In this document: piece after piece, positions 1 to 7,212 of the stretch
Layout of the letters: every line of letters begins with the position of its first letter
Position numbering within the stretch: position 1 is the stretch's first letter
NCBI GenBank assembly: GCA_946481445.1
Contig: CAMLOA010000003.1
Coordinates: forward strand, 1-15,968
DNA: 15,968 nt
Direction of reading: 5' to 3'
Source: an uncultured Devosia sp.
GTDB lineage: Bacteria; Pseudomonadota; Alphaproteobacteria; Rhizobiales; Devosiaceae
Made by a program: the position numbers and the translations under genes
The notes under the pieces: model-generated
The model's input: only the letters and a program-made list of their open reading frames with translations
Told to the model about the DNA's origin: nothing
The model's database searches: none

Positions 1-72
1 AACCCCGACATGGTCAAGGCGCTGATCAGCCAGGCCCTGTTCTTCGACGAAGGGTCGCGCGCGGCAGCGTGA
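1..72 (+). CDS. 3' end of an unidentified protein (partial)
   Basis: Frame 1 is open from the first base to a TGA at 70-72 and gives 23 residues, [20 protein letters not shown] followed by three alanines. The gene begins outside the window. I do not recognise a family from this tail. A well-formed intrinsic terminator starts about 20 bases after the stop, which supports this being the real end of a plus-strand gene. Confidence 0.6.
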   Translation, partial: NPDMVKALISQALFFDEGSRAAA

Positions 73-92
73 CGGTCGATCACAATTGCTTC

Positions 93-119
93 AAGGGCCG
101 GGTCTTTACCCGGCCTTTT
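93..119 (+). terminator. Rho-independent terminator
   Basis: GGCCGGG at 96-102 pairs perfectly with CCCGGCC at 109-115 around a TCTTTA loop. Three further A/G to T pairs lengthen the stem outward, and the 3' side is TTTT. It lies just after the stop at 72 and so closes the upstream gene. Confidence 0.85.
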
Positions 120-185
120 CGTTTGTCGCGAGGAACTTCGCCTCACACTGGCCGTTTTCCGATCAATCAAGGAACGGAGATTGCG

Positions 186-350
186 ATGCTCTATTATGCA
201 CTTGTCTTCCTCGTGATTGCCCTGATTGCCGGCGTACTCGGCTTCAGCGGCATTGCCGGCGCGTCGGCGGGTATTGCCCAGATTCTGTTCTTCCTGTTTC
301 TGGCATTCCTCGTCATTTCGCTCGTCATCGGCTTCTTCCGTCGCGCCTGA
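186..350 (+). CDS. DUF1328 (YtjA-type) small membrane protein
   Basis: A 54-residue, almost wholly hydrophobic protein starting [20 protein letters not shown] and ending GFFRRA. It has two predicted membrane helices (about 3-22 and 30-50) joined by a short Gly/Ala stretch ([12 protein letters not shown]) and a positively charged C-terminus. Length and the [20 protein letters not shown] pattern match DUF1328, a common proteobacterial family of unknown function sometimes linked to stress. The start at 186 follows a purine-rich AAGGAACGGAGA run at 169-180. A longer frame from 69 is open but would run through the terminator, so the short form is preferred. The gene has terminators on both sides and looks monocistronic. 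Confidence 0.85.
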   Translation: MLYYALVFLVIALIAGVLGFSGIAGASAGIAQILFFLFLAFLVISLVIGFFRRA

Positions 351-375
351 GGCGCGCCACCAAAGCCCGCTGCAG

Positions 376-402
376 CGGCCTTGCCTCGGGGCAGGGCCGT
401 TT
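376..402 (+). terminator. Rho-independent terminator after the DUF1328 gene
   Basis: A 10-base-pair stem, 376-385 with 390-399, holds one G.T pair and a TCGG tetraloop, and is followed by TTT. It starts 25 bases after the DUF1328 stop. The T run is short, so termination may be partial, and some read-through into the kinase gene at 432 is possible. Confidence 0.65.
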
Positions 403-431
403 GCGTCTCCCAACCGGGAACCGACCTGCCC

Positions 432-1394
432 ATGCCTCACGTGACCGCAGAACAGCACTTGCGTACCCTGTCTGCGGGATTGGGAGATCGCGGCATCGGC
501 GTGCTGCTTCAGGACGCCGACTTTCGCTTCCTGATTGTGGAAGGCCTTCCCCCGCTCTGGCCGGAAGGGTCGCTCGTGGGTCGCGTGCCAGCCCAGGCGC
601 TGCCTTCGGGCCTGGCGGCCGGCTTCGAACGCGCTCGGAACGCGCTGGCGCCTGGCACCGATTTCCACGCCTTCGAATTCGATCTTGGCTCGGGCACCGA
701 ACGGCGCACATACGAGGCGCATATGCGCCGGCTGGATTCGACCTATCTGACCACGGTCATCGACATCACCGAAGCGCGCCAGCGCGAGCTGGCAGTTGCC
801 GCCCTGCTGCGCGAAGTCAGCCATCGTTCCAAGAACCTGCTGGCCATCGTCCAGTCGGTGGCCATGCAGACGGCCATCAACACACCCAGCACCAGTGAAT
901 TCCTCGACCGCTTCCGCGGCCGCCTGCATGCCCTCTCCAGCACCCAGGACCTGGTGACGGAGAGCGATTGGCGGGGGACATACCTGCATTCCCTGGTCGC
1001 CGCGCAACTGACCCGGGTGGCCCCCTCCATGCTGTCCCACCTCCGCCTCACGGGCATCAATCCACTTCTGGGCCCCAATGCCGCCCTGCATGTCGGTCTG
1101 GCCATCCACGAGCTTGCGGCCAATGCCGTCCGGCACGGGGGGATGGGGAGCGGTGGGGCCGGCCATGTTTGGGTCGATGCCCGGCTCGATGGCGGTGCGG
1201 CGCGCCCCGATCTGGTGATCGAGTGGCAGGAAACCGGCATCCCCCGCCCGGCGGGTCCGTCCCGCCCCCGCTTCGGCACGCTGGTGCTGGAACGCATCGT
1301 GCCCGTTTCGGTCGGCGGGCAGGCAAGCTTGGGCATCGCGGACGACGCCGTGCGCTACCACCTGGCCATTCCTGCAGATCAGTACGACGTCTGA
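432..1394 (+). CDS. HWE-family sensor histidine kinase with PAS-like domain
   Basis: A 320-residue cytosolic kinase with no membrane helices. Residues about 18-115 look like a degenerate PAS domain and end in the usual TVIDITEARQ linker. The phosphoacceptor box is EVSHRSKNLLAIVQS with His131. The N-box HELAANAVRHG (His226, Asn231) and the WQE at 265-267 are the His and W-x-E signatures that separate HWE kinases from classical HisKA kinases. The glycine-rich end is FGTLVLERIVPVSVGGQ. HWE kinases are concentrated in Rhizobiales and often feed stress-response or single-domain receivers. No response regulator is adjacent, so this is an orphan here. The ATG at 432 is the first sensible start, but the ribosome binding site is weak (GGGAA at 416-420). 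An in-frame upstream extension would run into the terminator stem. The 3' end overlaps the convergent DUF218 gene by 16 bases. Confidence 0.9.
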   Translation: MPHVTAEQHLRTLSAGLGDRGIGVLLQDADFRFLIVEGLPPLWPEGSLVGRVPAQALPSGLAAGFERARNALAPGTDFHAFEFDLGSGTERRTYEAHMRRLDSTYLTTVIDITEARQRELAVAALLREVSHRSKNLLAIVQSVAMQTAINTPSTSEFLDRFRGRLHALSSTQDLVTESDWRGTYLHSLVAAQLTRVAPSMLSHLRLTGINPLLGPNAALHVGLAIHELAANAVRHGGMGSGGAGHVWVDARLDGGAARPDLVIEWQETGIPRPAGPSRPRFGTLVLERIVPVSVGGQASLGIADDAVRYHLAIPADQYDV

Positions 1395-2179
1395 GCCGGC
1401 AAGATGTCATCGATGCGCCCGGTCATCCGGTAGGCCACCAGGCCGATCCATTCGCGCACTGCTGCCGTCGTCGTTTCGAGGTTGTAGACCGGGTTGACGA
1501 CGTCCACCCCCAGTCCTTCTTCGCCCGTGCTGCGATAGTCTGTCGGCCAGGCGATGACCTCGATACCCTGCTTGCGGAACAGGCCAACCGACCTCGGCAT
1601 GTGGAAGGCCGATGTCACCAGCACCACCGCGCCGGGCCGGTCCGCCAGCAACTCGCGCGACAAGGCTGCATTCTCGTCGGTATTGCGCGAGTCGCCTTCC
1701 AGGATGAGTCGCTCCGGCGCAATGCCCAGCTGCTGCAGGAAGCGCTGCGCCGTCACCGCCTCTGGCTCGCTGTCGGGGACCATCAGCCCGACACCGCCGC
1801 TGAGCAGGATCCGCGCCTCCGGATAAAGCTGCGCCAGCCGCAGGGTTTCGCTGAGCCGGTCGCCGGCCTCGTTCATCTCCGGCACACCGCGCGTCGTGCT
1901 CACCCGGCTCACCGTCGCGCCACCCAGCATGACGATCGTGCCAACCTCCGCGGGCATCTCGGCCGGTCGCTCGAAGCGGGCCTCCAGCGGGCCGATCACG
2001 GCAAAGCCAAGGGACGTGAAGCTGCTCAAACCCAGCACGGCCAGCCCCGCCGCCGCCACGGCTAGCCCGCTGCGCCGCCGCCGCCACCAGAACAACGCCA
2101 CCGCCACCAAAAGCAGCAGCAGGCTCAGGCTCAGCGGCTGCGCGAGGCCCCAGAAAACCTTGGATGCAACGAAAAACAT
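1379..2179 (-). CDS. YdcF/ElyC/SanA family protein (DUF218) with N-terminal membrane anchor
   Basis: A 266-residue protein. Two hydrophobic helices, about 8-30 and 38-62, are separated by a WWRRRR turn. The DUF218 domain follows, with [18 protein letters not shown], the DSRNTDENA motif and [13 protein letters not shown] in family order. This is the layout of ElyC/YdcF-type proteins, which are linked to envelope biogenesis; the biochemical activity is not settled. The start at 2179 has a strong GGGAGGA site a few bases upstream on the minus strand. It is divergent from the ABC operon and convergent with the HWE kinase, and its last five codons and stop overlap the kinase's 3' end. Confidence 0.9.
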   Translation of the reverse strand: MFFVASKVFWGLAQPLSLSLLLLLVAVALFWWRRRRSGLAVAAAGLAVLGLSSFTSLGFAVIGPLEARFERPAEMPAEVGTIVMLGGATVSRVSTTRGVPEMNEAGDRLSETLRLAQLYPEARILLSGGVGLMVPDSEPEAVTAQRFLQQLGIAPERLILEGDSRNTDENAALSRELLADRPGAVVLVTSAFHMPRSVGLFRKQGIEVIAWPTDYRSTGEEGLGVDVVNPVYNLETTTAAVREWIGLVAYRMTGRIDDILPAQTSY

Positions 2180-2297
2180 CGGTCCTCCCGCTCGGCTCTT
2201 GCCCGGATGCTAGCCGATACAACATGGGAGAGGCGGCGGCCATCGCCGATTTATGCTTGCTATCTCATCCGCTTCTGCTTTTCTGGAGGGCGGTCAA

Positions 2298-2334
2298 GAT
2301 TGCCAGCCTGACAAAAAGGCAATCGCCGGTCAGG
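2298..2334. promoter_or_regulatory. Interleaved inverted repeats upstream of the ABC operon
   Basis: GATTGCC at 2298-2304 is matched by GGCAATC at 2318-2324, and CCTGAC at 2307-2312 by GTCAGG at 2329-2334. The two repeats interleave, so the two RNA hairpins could not form together. They lie in the 188-base gap between the divergent DUF218 and ATPase genes. They could be an operator or a switching leader. The arms are only 6-7 bases and chance is a real alternative. I could not place a convincing -35/-10 pair. Confidence 0.3.
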
Positions 2335-2367
2335 AAGGCGCCCGCCACCAGCGGGCAATGGGTGAGC

Positions 2368-3165
2368 ATGGCGCTAGCCGATACCGCTATTGCAGAGAGA
2401 CTGCCGGTCGTGGCGATCCACGATCTGCACAAGTCCTTCGGGGCACTCGAGGTTCTCAAGGGCATATCGTTCACCGCTTACGAGGGCGAGGTCATCTCCC
2501 TGATCGGCTCGTCCGGCTCCGGCAAGTCGACCCTGCTGCGCTGCATCAACATGCTCGAAGTGCCCGACAGCGGATCGGTCGCCATCGATGGTGAGGAGAT
2601 CAGGCTGCGCGGCGCCGGCCCACACCGCCAGATCGCCGACGAACAGCAGATCCGCCGCATCCGCTCCGAGCTGGGCATGGTGTTCCAGAGCTTCAACCTG
2701 TGGGCGCATCTGACCATCCTCGAAAATGTCATGGAAGCGCCGCTCGTCGTGCAGAAGCGCGCCCGTCCCGAGGTTGAGGCCGAGGCCCGCGCCATGCTGG
2801 CCAAGGTGGGCATCGGCGAAAAGGCCGACAGCTATCCGGCCCAGCTCTCGGGTGGCCAGCAGCAGCGCGCTGCCATTGCCCGCGCCCTCTGCATCAATCC
2901 GCGGGTCATGCTCTTTGACGAGCCGACCTCGGCGCTCGATCCGGAGCTCGAGGTGGAAGTCCTGCGCGTCATCAAGGTGCTCGCCGATGAAGGCCGGACC
3001 ATGGTCCTGGTGACCCATGACATGGAGTTCGCCCGCTCGGTGAGCGACCGCGTGATCTTCCTGCACCAGGGCTGCATCGAGGAGGAGGGCACCCCCGACC
3101 AGGTGTTCGGCGCAACCCGCTCACCGCGCCTCAAGCAATTCCTGAATGCCGCCAGCCACGATTGA
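2368..3165 (+). CDS. Polar amino-acid ABC transporter, ATP-binding subunit
   Basis: A 265-residue ATPase of the HisP/GlnQ class. Walker A is GSSGSGKST (47-55), the Q-loop glutamine is Q107 in MVFQSFNLW, the signature is LSGGQQQR (160-167), Walker B is [13 protein letters not shown] (180-192), and the switch histidine is H217 in LVTHDME. The segment between Walker A and the Q-loop has the longer [17 protein letters not shown] insertion typical of histidine/lysine/arginine importers. It energises the two permeases encoded downstream. I chose the ATG at 2368; a GTG two codons upstream (2362) is possible. The frame is open back to 2164, but that extension overlaps the divergent DUF218 start and has no family similarity. 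It is the first gene of a six-gene operon. Confidence 0.93.
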   Translation: MALADTAIAERLPVVAIHDLHKSFGALEVLKGISFTAYEGEVISLIGSSGSGKSTLLRCINMLEVPDSGSVAIDGEEIRLRGAGPHRQIADEQQIRRIRSELGMVFQSFNLWAHLTILENVMEAPLVVQKRARPEVEAEARAMLAKVGIGEKADSYPAQLSGGQQQRAAIARALCINPRVMLFDEPTSALDPELEVEVLRVIKVLADEGRTMVLVTHDMEFARSVSDRVIFLHQGCIEEEGTPDQVFGATRSPRLKQFLNAASHD

Positions 3166-3183
3166 CGGCATTTTGCGATGTAA

Positions 3184-3198
3184 GCCCGGCCAACGGGC
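3184..3198 (+). other. Short hairpin between the ATPase and binding-protein genes
   Basis: GCCCG at 3184-3188 pairs with CGGGC at 3194-3198 around GCCAA, in the 63-base gap between the two genes. There is no T run, so it is unlikely to be a terminator. It could protect the 5' end of a processed binding-protein transcript. Function is not established. Confidence 0.3.
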
Positions 3199-3228
3199 AC
3201 AAGAAGAATGAACCAACGGAGAAACGAC

Positions 3229-3981
3229 ATGAAGAAGCTTATCCTAGCGGCCGCGGCGGTCATCGCCCTCGGCTCGGCGGCCCAGGCGCAGGACACCGTG
3301 CGCATCGCCACGGAAGGCGCCTATGCGCCGTGGAACTTCCTCGATGACGCCGGCAATCCGGCCGGTTTCGAAATCGATCTGGGCAATGCCATCTGCGCCC
3401 AGGCCGGCCTCACCTGCGAATGGATCATCAATGACTGGGATTCCATCATCCCCAACCTGCTCGCGGGCAACTACGACGTGATCATGGCCGGCATGTCGAT
3501 CACCGACGAGCGTCTCGAAACCATCGACTTCAGCCAGAACTACTTCCCACCCGATCCGTCCAAGTTCGTCGCTCCGGCCGGCTCCGCGCTCGATTTCGCG
3601 GCCCTCTCGGGCGCCCGCATCGGCGTCCAGGGCGGCACCATCCAGGCCGCCTATGCCGAGGAAAACCTGGCCTCGGGCAATACCATCGTCTCGTTCGGCA
3701 CGGCCGACCAGGCCATGGCTGATCTGGCCGCCGGCAATCTCGACACCATCCTGGCCGACGGCGCCTATCTCGAGCCGGTCATTGCCGCCTCCAATGGTGC
3801 GCTGGAATTCGTTGGCGAGGACGTTCTGATCGGCGGCGGCGTTGGTGCCGGCCTGCGCAAGGATGAAGCCGAGCTCAAGACGGCTATCGACGATGCCCTG
3901 ACCGCCCTCAAGGCCGACGGCACCGTCGACAAGCTGATTGCCCAGTGGTTCGAGGGCCGCGGCCCCTATTTCGCCGAGTAA
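3229..3981 (+). CDS. Periplasmic substrate-binding protein of the polar amino-acid ABC importer (SBP_bac_3)
   Basis: A 250-residue precursor with a Sec signal peptide, MKKLILAAAAVIALGSAAQA, and likely cleavage after Ala20. The mature protein has family-3 binding-protein features: GFEIDLGNAI near 47-56, DSIIPNLLAGNYDVIMAGMS at 71-90, and GVQGGT at 132-137. By comparison with HisJ, Arg95 in ITDER corresponds to the arginine that holds the ligand alpha-carboxylate. Asp177 in LADGAYLEP corresponds to the aspartate that holds the alpha-amine, and Tyr32 to the aromatic in the pocket. A free alpha-amino-acid head group is therefore a fair expectation, but the side chain is unknown. The ATG at 3229 follows a good ACGGAGA site; an earlier in-frame ATG at 3208 would spoil the signal peptide. 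Confidence 0.92.
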   Translation: MKKLILAAAAVIALGSAAQAQDTVRIATEGAYAPWNFLDDAGNPAGFEIDLGNAICAQAGLTCEWIINDWDSIIPNLLAGNYDVIMAGMSITDERLETIDFSQNYFPPDPSKFVAPAGSALDFAALSGARIGVQGGTIQAAYAEENLASGNTIVSFGTADQAMADLAAGNLDTILADGAYLEPVIAASNGALEFVGEDVLIGGGVGAGLRKDEAELKTAIDDALTALKADGTVDKLIAQWFEGRGPYFAE

Positions 3982-4008
3982 GACGACCAAGTAGTGAGCC
4001 AACTGCCT

Positions 4009-4120
4009 CACCCCTCCCGGCCTCCCCGTCAAGGGGAGGTGCCGGCCGGAGGGTGGGCAGAATAGTGCCACGTCCCCGATGTAGCACCTCCCCCTCGATG
4101 GGGGAGGCTGGGAGGGGGTG
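4009..4120. repeat. Large GC-rich intergenic palindrome inside the ABC operon
   Basis: Two arms, 4009-4042 and 4084-4120, are near-perfect inverted copies of each other; they differ by a few C/T changes and three one-base indels in G or C runs. Each arm also holds its own hairpin: CCTCCCC with GGGGAGG (4021-4027/4033-4039), and CCTCCCCC with GGGGGAGG (4087-4094/4100-4107). The composition and double-hairpin form resemble the dispersed extragenic palindromes common in Rhizobiales genomes. It fills most of the 201 bases between the binding-protein stop and the first permease. By analogy with REP elements between malE and malF, it may stabilise the upstream mRNA so that binding protein exceeds permease; this is inference. 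Confidence 0.85.
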
Positions 4121-4182
4121 GTGGGAGCCCCAATGCAGCTGGAAGAGCCGACTGTGATGTACGCCGACAAGAGCACCAGTCC

Positions 4183-4992
4183 ATGAGCGAAGACATCGCC
4201 TTCTGGTTGGGCTACATCACCAACGGCAAGCACCTCACCTGGTATGCCAGCTTCCAGTTCACCATTTTCGCAGCCGTGGTCGGGGGTGCGCTGGCCGTCG
4301 TCTTCGGCCTGCTCGGCGCCACCCTCAAGAATTCCCGCTTCCTGCCTTTGCGTCTCGTCGGCACGGCCTATTCCTCGATCGTGCGGGGCGTGCCCGATGT
4401 GCTGTTCTTCCTGTTCTTCCCGCTGGCCTTCGAGCAGACCGTGGAATGGTTCATCGCCAGCCAGGTCTGCACGCCCGAAACCATTGCCGCCCAGTCGGCG
4501 GCCTGGCCGCCCTGCCGGGAGGCCAACTGGTTCCTGGGTACGCCTGAATACCTCATGCTGGCCTCGGTCTCGCTGGGCCTGGTCTATGGCGCCTTTGCCA
4601 CCAATGTCATCCACGGGGCCATGCGCGCCGTGCCGCGAGGCCAGCTCGAGGCCGCTCGCGCCTATGGCATGAGCGCCGCACAGGTCCTCTGGCGCGTCCA
4701 TATCCGCCAGATGTGGGTCTATGCCCTGCCCGGCCTCTCCAATGTCTGGATGCTGCTCATCAAGGCGACCTCGCTGCTCAGCCTGCTGCAGATTGCCGAC
4801 ATCGTGCTCTGGGCCGATCGCCTGGGCGCACCCAATTTCCTGCCGGCAGTGGGCCTGGTGCACGACGATTGGCGCTGGCGATACTACCTTGTGCTGTTCG
4901 TCTTCTACATCCTGGTGACGCTGATCTCCGAAAAGGCCTTCGGCGCCCTCATGGCCCGCGCCGGCCGTGGCATTCTGAACGAGGCCCGCTGA
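4183..4992 (+). CDS. Amino-acid ABC transporter permease (HisQ-like)
   Basis: A 269-residue inner-membrane permease with about five hydrophobic segments. SSIVRGVPDVLFFLFF lies near 64-79. The EAA loop MRAVPRGQLEAARAYGMS (147-164), which contacts the ATPase, is intact. It is about 40 residues longer than HisQ because of an insertion at about 88-122, predicted to face the periplasm, which carries two cysteines (C96, C111). The start at 4183 has a poor ribosome binding site after the palindromic spacer, so low translation is plausible. Its TGA overlaps the next gene's ATG by one base. Confidence 0.92.
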   Translation: MSEDIAFWLGYITNGKHLTWYASFQFTIFAAVVGGALAVVFGLLGATLKNSRFLPLRLVGTAYSSIVRGVPDVLFFLFFPLAFEQTVEWFIASQVCTPETIAAQSAAWPPCREANWFLGTPEYLMLASVSLGLVYGAFATNVIHGAMRAVPRGQLEAARAYGMSAAQVLWRVHIRQMWVYALPGLSNVWMLLIKATSLLSLLQIADIVLWADRLGAPNFLPAVGLVHDDWRWRYYLVLFVFYILVTLISEKAFGALMARAGRGILNEAR

Positions 4993-5726
4993 TGGAGCGC
5001 CTCCTTGCCGAAATCGCCATCTTCGCCCCCGCGGTGCTGTTCAACATCTACTTCACCGCGGCCGCCATACCACTCGGCTTCGTTTTTGCCATCGCGCTGG
5101 CGCTGGGCAAGGCCTCGTCCAATCCGCTGATCTCCCGCCTCACCCGCGGCTACATCTATGCCTTCCGCGGCTCGCCGCTCTTCATCCAGTTCTTCATGTT
5201 CTATTCCCTGGCCCTGTCGCTCAATGTCAGCCTGTGGAAACCATGGGGCGTGTCCTGGTTCGTGCTGCATCCTCTGTTCATCGGGCCGCTCGTTCTGATC
5301 CTCAACACGGCCGCCTATACCGGGGAGATTTTCTACGGGGCCCTGCGCGCCGTCCCCCGTGGAGAAATCGAGGCGGCCCGCGCCTACGGCATGTCGCGCA
5401 GCCAGCAGTTCCGCCAGATCGTCTGGCCCAACCTCATCCGGCTGGCCTGGCCGGCGTACACCAACGAGGTTGTGTTCCTGTTTCACGCCACCTGCATCGT
5501 CTATTTTGCCTTGCCGGTGATCGGGCAGCAGAAGGACGTCATGATAACGGCCAAGGAACTGTTCGAGCGCGACTACAACGCGTTCCTGCATTTCTCGGTC
5601 GCCGCCCTTTGGTTCCTCGCGGTTTCGCTGGTGATTTTCTTCCTCTTCGGACTGGTCTATCAGCGCCTCATGCGTCACATGCCGGCCGCTCCGCGCATGC
5701 GCTACGCACCCAGATGGCTGCGCTGA
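4992..5726 (+). CDS. Amino-acid ABC transporter permease (HisM-like)
   Basis: A 244-residue permease pairing with the preceding one. It has RGSPLFIQFFMFYS near 59-72, a short aromatic loop (LWKPWGVSW), and the EAA loop LRAVPRGEIEAARAYGMSRS followed by a membrane helix at VVFLFHATCIVYFALPVIG. The length is usual for HisM-type subunits. The ATG lies within TGATG at the end of the upstream gene, with GAGG seven bases before it, so the two permeases are translationally coupled. Confidence 0.92.
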   Translation: MERLLAEIAIFAPAVLFNIYFTAAAIPLGFVFAIALALGKASSNPLISRLTRGYIYAFRGSPLFIQFFMFYSLALSLNVSLWKPWGVSWFVLHPLFIGPLVLILNTAAYTGEIFYGALRAVPRGEIEAARAYGMSRSQQFRQIVWPNLIRLAWPAYTNEVVFLFHATCIVYFALPVIGQQKDVMITAKELFERDYNAFLHFSVAALWFLAVSLVIFFLFGLVYQRLMRHMPAAPRMRYAPRWLR

Positions 5727-5736
5727 GGACAGAATC

Positions 5737-6039
5737 GTGAAGATCATCGCCGACCTGTGCATCGTCCCCATGGGCGTGGGACCATCGGTTTCCGCCTATA
5801 TCCGCGAGGTCCGCGACATCCTGGCGGTCTCGGGCCTGGAGCACGAGATGTACGCCAACGGCACCAATATCGAGGGCGAGATGGCGGCTGTCAGCGCCAC
5901 CATCGAAGCCTGCTGCGCCCGCCTGCACCAGCTCGGGGTGGAGCGCATTTTCTGCACCATGGCCTTCTCGACGCGCACCGACAAGAACCAGTCCATGGCC
6001 GGCAAGCTGGCCAGCCTCAATGCAGAGGGGACCCGATGA
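5737..6039 (+). CDS. Thiamine-binding-fold protein (MTH1187/YqgV family, former DUF77)
   Basis: A 100-residue soluble protein. The family pattern is visible: beta strand IIADLCIVPMGVGPSVSAYI, then SGLEHEMYANGTNIEGEM, and GVERIFCTMAFSTRTDKNQ near the end. Members form ferredoxin-like dimers or tetramers, and some bind thiamine or related pyrimidines; many have no known role. The GTG start at 5737 has a good GAGGA site overlapping the permease stop. The TGA overlaps the ATG of the deacylase gene (ATGA). Position 10 bases after the permease and coupling to the deacylase tie it to handling the imported substrate. No TPP riboswitch was seen upstream of the operon, so regulation by thiamine is not supported. 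Confidence 0.85.
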   Translation: MKIIADLCIVPMGVGPSVSAYIREVRDILAVSGLEHEMYANGTNIEGEMAAVSATIEACCARLHQLGVERIFCTMAFSTRTDKNQSMAGKLASLNAEGTR

Positions 6040-7178
6040 CCTTTCAGTTGCATCACACCATCCTGGCCGGCGATACGCCCGGCACCTCGACCGCCCTCTA
6101 CTGGTACACGGCCGGTCCCGAGGATGCGCCGACCCGCGTGCACCTTCAGGCCGCGCTTCATGCAGACGAACAGCCCGGCACCATGGCGCTGCATCACCTT
6201 CTGCCCATGCTGCGTACCGCCGACGCGGCTGGACAGCTTCGGGCCCGCTTCACCATCTTCCCGTCGGTCAACCCGCTCGGTCTCGCCAACCTTTCCCTGC
6301 GGCGTCACATCGGCCGCTACGATGTCGAAACCGGCATCAACTACAATCGGCGCTGGCCCGACCTCTACCCGCTGGTGGCCGATCGCATCGCCACCGGCCT
6401 GGGGAACGATCCGGCCGCGAACCTTGCCCTCATTCGTCAGGCCGTCATCGCCTGGATCGATACCCAGCATCCGGTGACGGCCATCCAGCGCTTGCGCCTG
6501 GCCATCCTGCGTTCGGCCATCCAGGCCGATATCGTACTGGACCTGCATTGCGACGACGACAGCCTCAAGCACATCTTCACCTCCCCGGACCTGATGCCCG
6601 GGCTGCAGGACCTGGCTGACTGGATGGGCGTGGCGGCAACGCTCACGGCCGAGGACAGTGGCGGCGGTTCGTTCGACGAAGTGCTGCCCACCCTTTACCG
6701 CAAGGCCCGGGCTGCCCATCCCGGCCATCCCATCCCCATGGGAGCGGAAACCGCGACCCTCGAATATCACGGCCAGGCCGATACGTTCGATGCGATCGGC
6801 CGTGAAGACGCGGCGGGCCTCTTTGGCTTCCTTGCGGGCCGCGGCCTCATTTCCGGCCAGTCCTTGCCCGCCCCCGCCCCCGCACCATCCGCGACGCCCT
6901 TCGAAGCCGCCGAAGTCCTGCGCGTCGATGCGCCCGGTCTGCTCGCCTATCGCGTCGAACTGGGCGACCGCGTCCACAAGGGGCAGCCCATTGCCGATCT
7001 CATCGCCATGGATGGCCCGGAGGCCTTCATCGCCCGCCGGCCGATCCTGGCCGGCACCGATGGCTTCGTGCTGTCGCGCGCCTCGGCGAAATACGTGCGC
7101 CGTGGCGCCGTGGTCGCCAAGATCGTGGGCACGGAAATCCTGCCGTCACGCGCGGGCGGCTACCTGCTGGAGGATTGA
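6036..7178 (+). CDS. Succinylglutamate desuccinylase/aspartoacylase-family (AstE/AspA) metallo-deacylase
   Basis: A 380-residue cytosolic M14-like zinc hydrolase. Zinc ligands are seen as HADEQ (His42, Glu45) and DLHCDDD (His171). NPLG at 79-82, INYNRRWPDLYP at 101-112 and TLEYHG with Glu243 as likely catalytic residue follow in family order. A C-terminal beta-barrel-like domain (about 290-380, with LGDRVHKGQPIADL) is typical of the bacterial deacylase branch. The family removes acyl groups from amino-acid derivatives, for example AstE, aspartoacylase and the DoeB/EutE diaminobutyrate deacetylase of ectoine degradation. The start overlaps the upstream stop by four bases with GAGGGG five bases before. 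It is probably the last operon gene, and the likely substrate is the cargo of the importer. No specific substrate can be read from the sequence. Confidence 0.87.
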   Translation: MTFQLHHTILAGDTPGTSTALYWYTAGPEDAPTRVHLQAALHADEQPGTMALHHLLPMLRTADAAGQLRARFTIFPSVNPLGLANLSLRRHIGRYDVETGINYNRRWPDLYPLVADRIATGLGNDPAANLALIRQAVIAWIDTQHPVTAIQRLRLAILRSAIQADIVLDLHCDDDSLKHIFTSPDLMPGLQDLADWMGVAATLTAEDSGGGSFDEVLPTLYRKARAAHPGHPIPMGAETATLEYHGQADTFDAIGREDAAGLFGFLAGRGLISGQSLPAPAPAPSATPFEAAEVLRVDAPGLLAYRVELGDRVHKGQPIADLIAMDGPEAFIARRPILAGTDGFVLSRASAKYVRRGAVVAKIVGTEILPSRAGGYLLED

Positions 7179-7212
7179 GGCTTCGGCGGACCTCGCCCGC
7201 CCTTGACCAGCC

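Noticed and set aside
2180..2367. TPP riboswitch ahead of the operon with the thiamine-binding-fold gene
   Set aside because: I looked for the conserved CTGAGA and the downstream THI-box core and found neither.
4009..4120. CRISPR or insertion-sequence end
   Set aside because: There are only two inverted arms, with no regular spacers, no transposase and no target duplication visible.
3244..4863. Minus-strand open frame of 539 codons across the binding protein and first permease
   Set aside because: It runs antisense to two clear genes and through the palindrome, has no recognisable domains, and is expected from high-GC codon bias.
7185..7201. Hairpin GGCGG/CCGCC between the convergent deacylase and GGDEF-EAL genes
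   Set aside because: Only a five-base stem and no T run; expected by chance in such GC-rich DNA.
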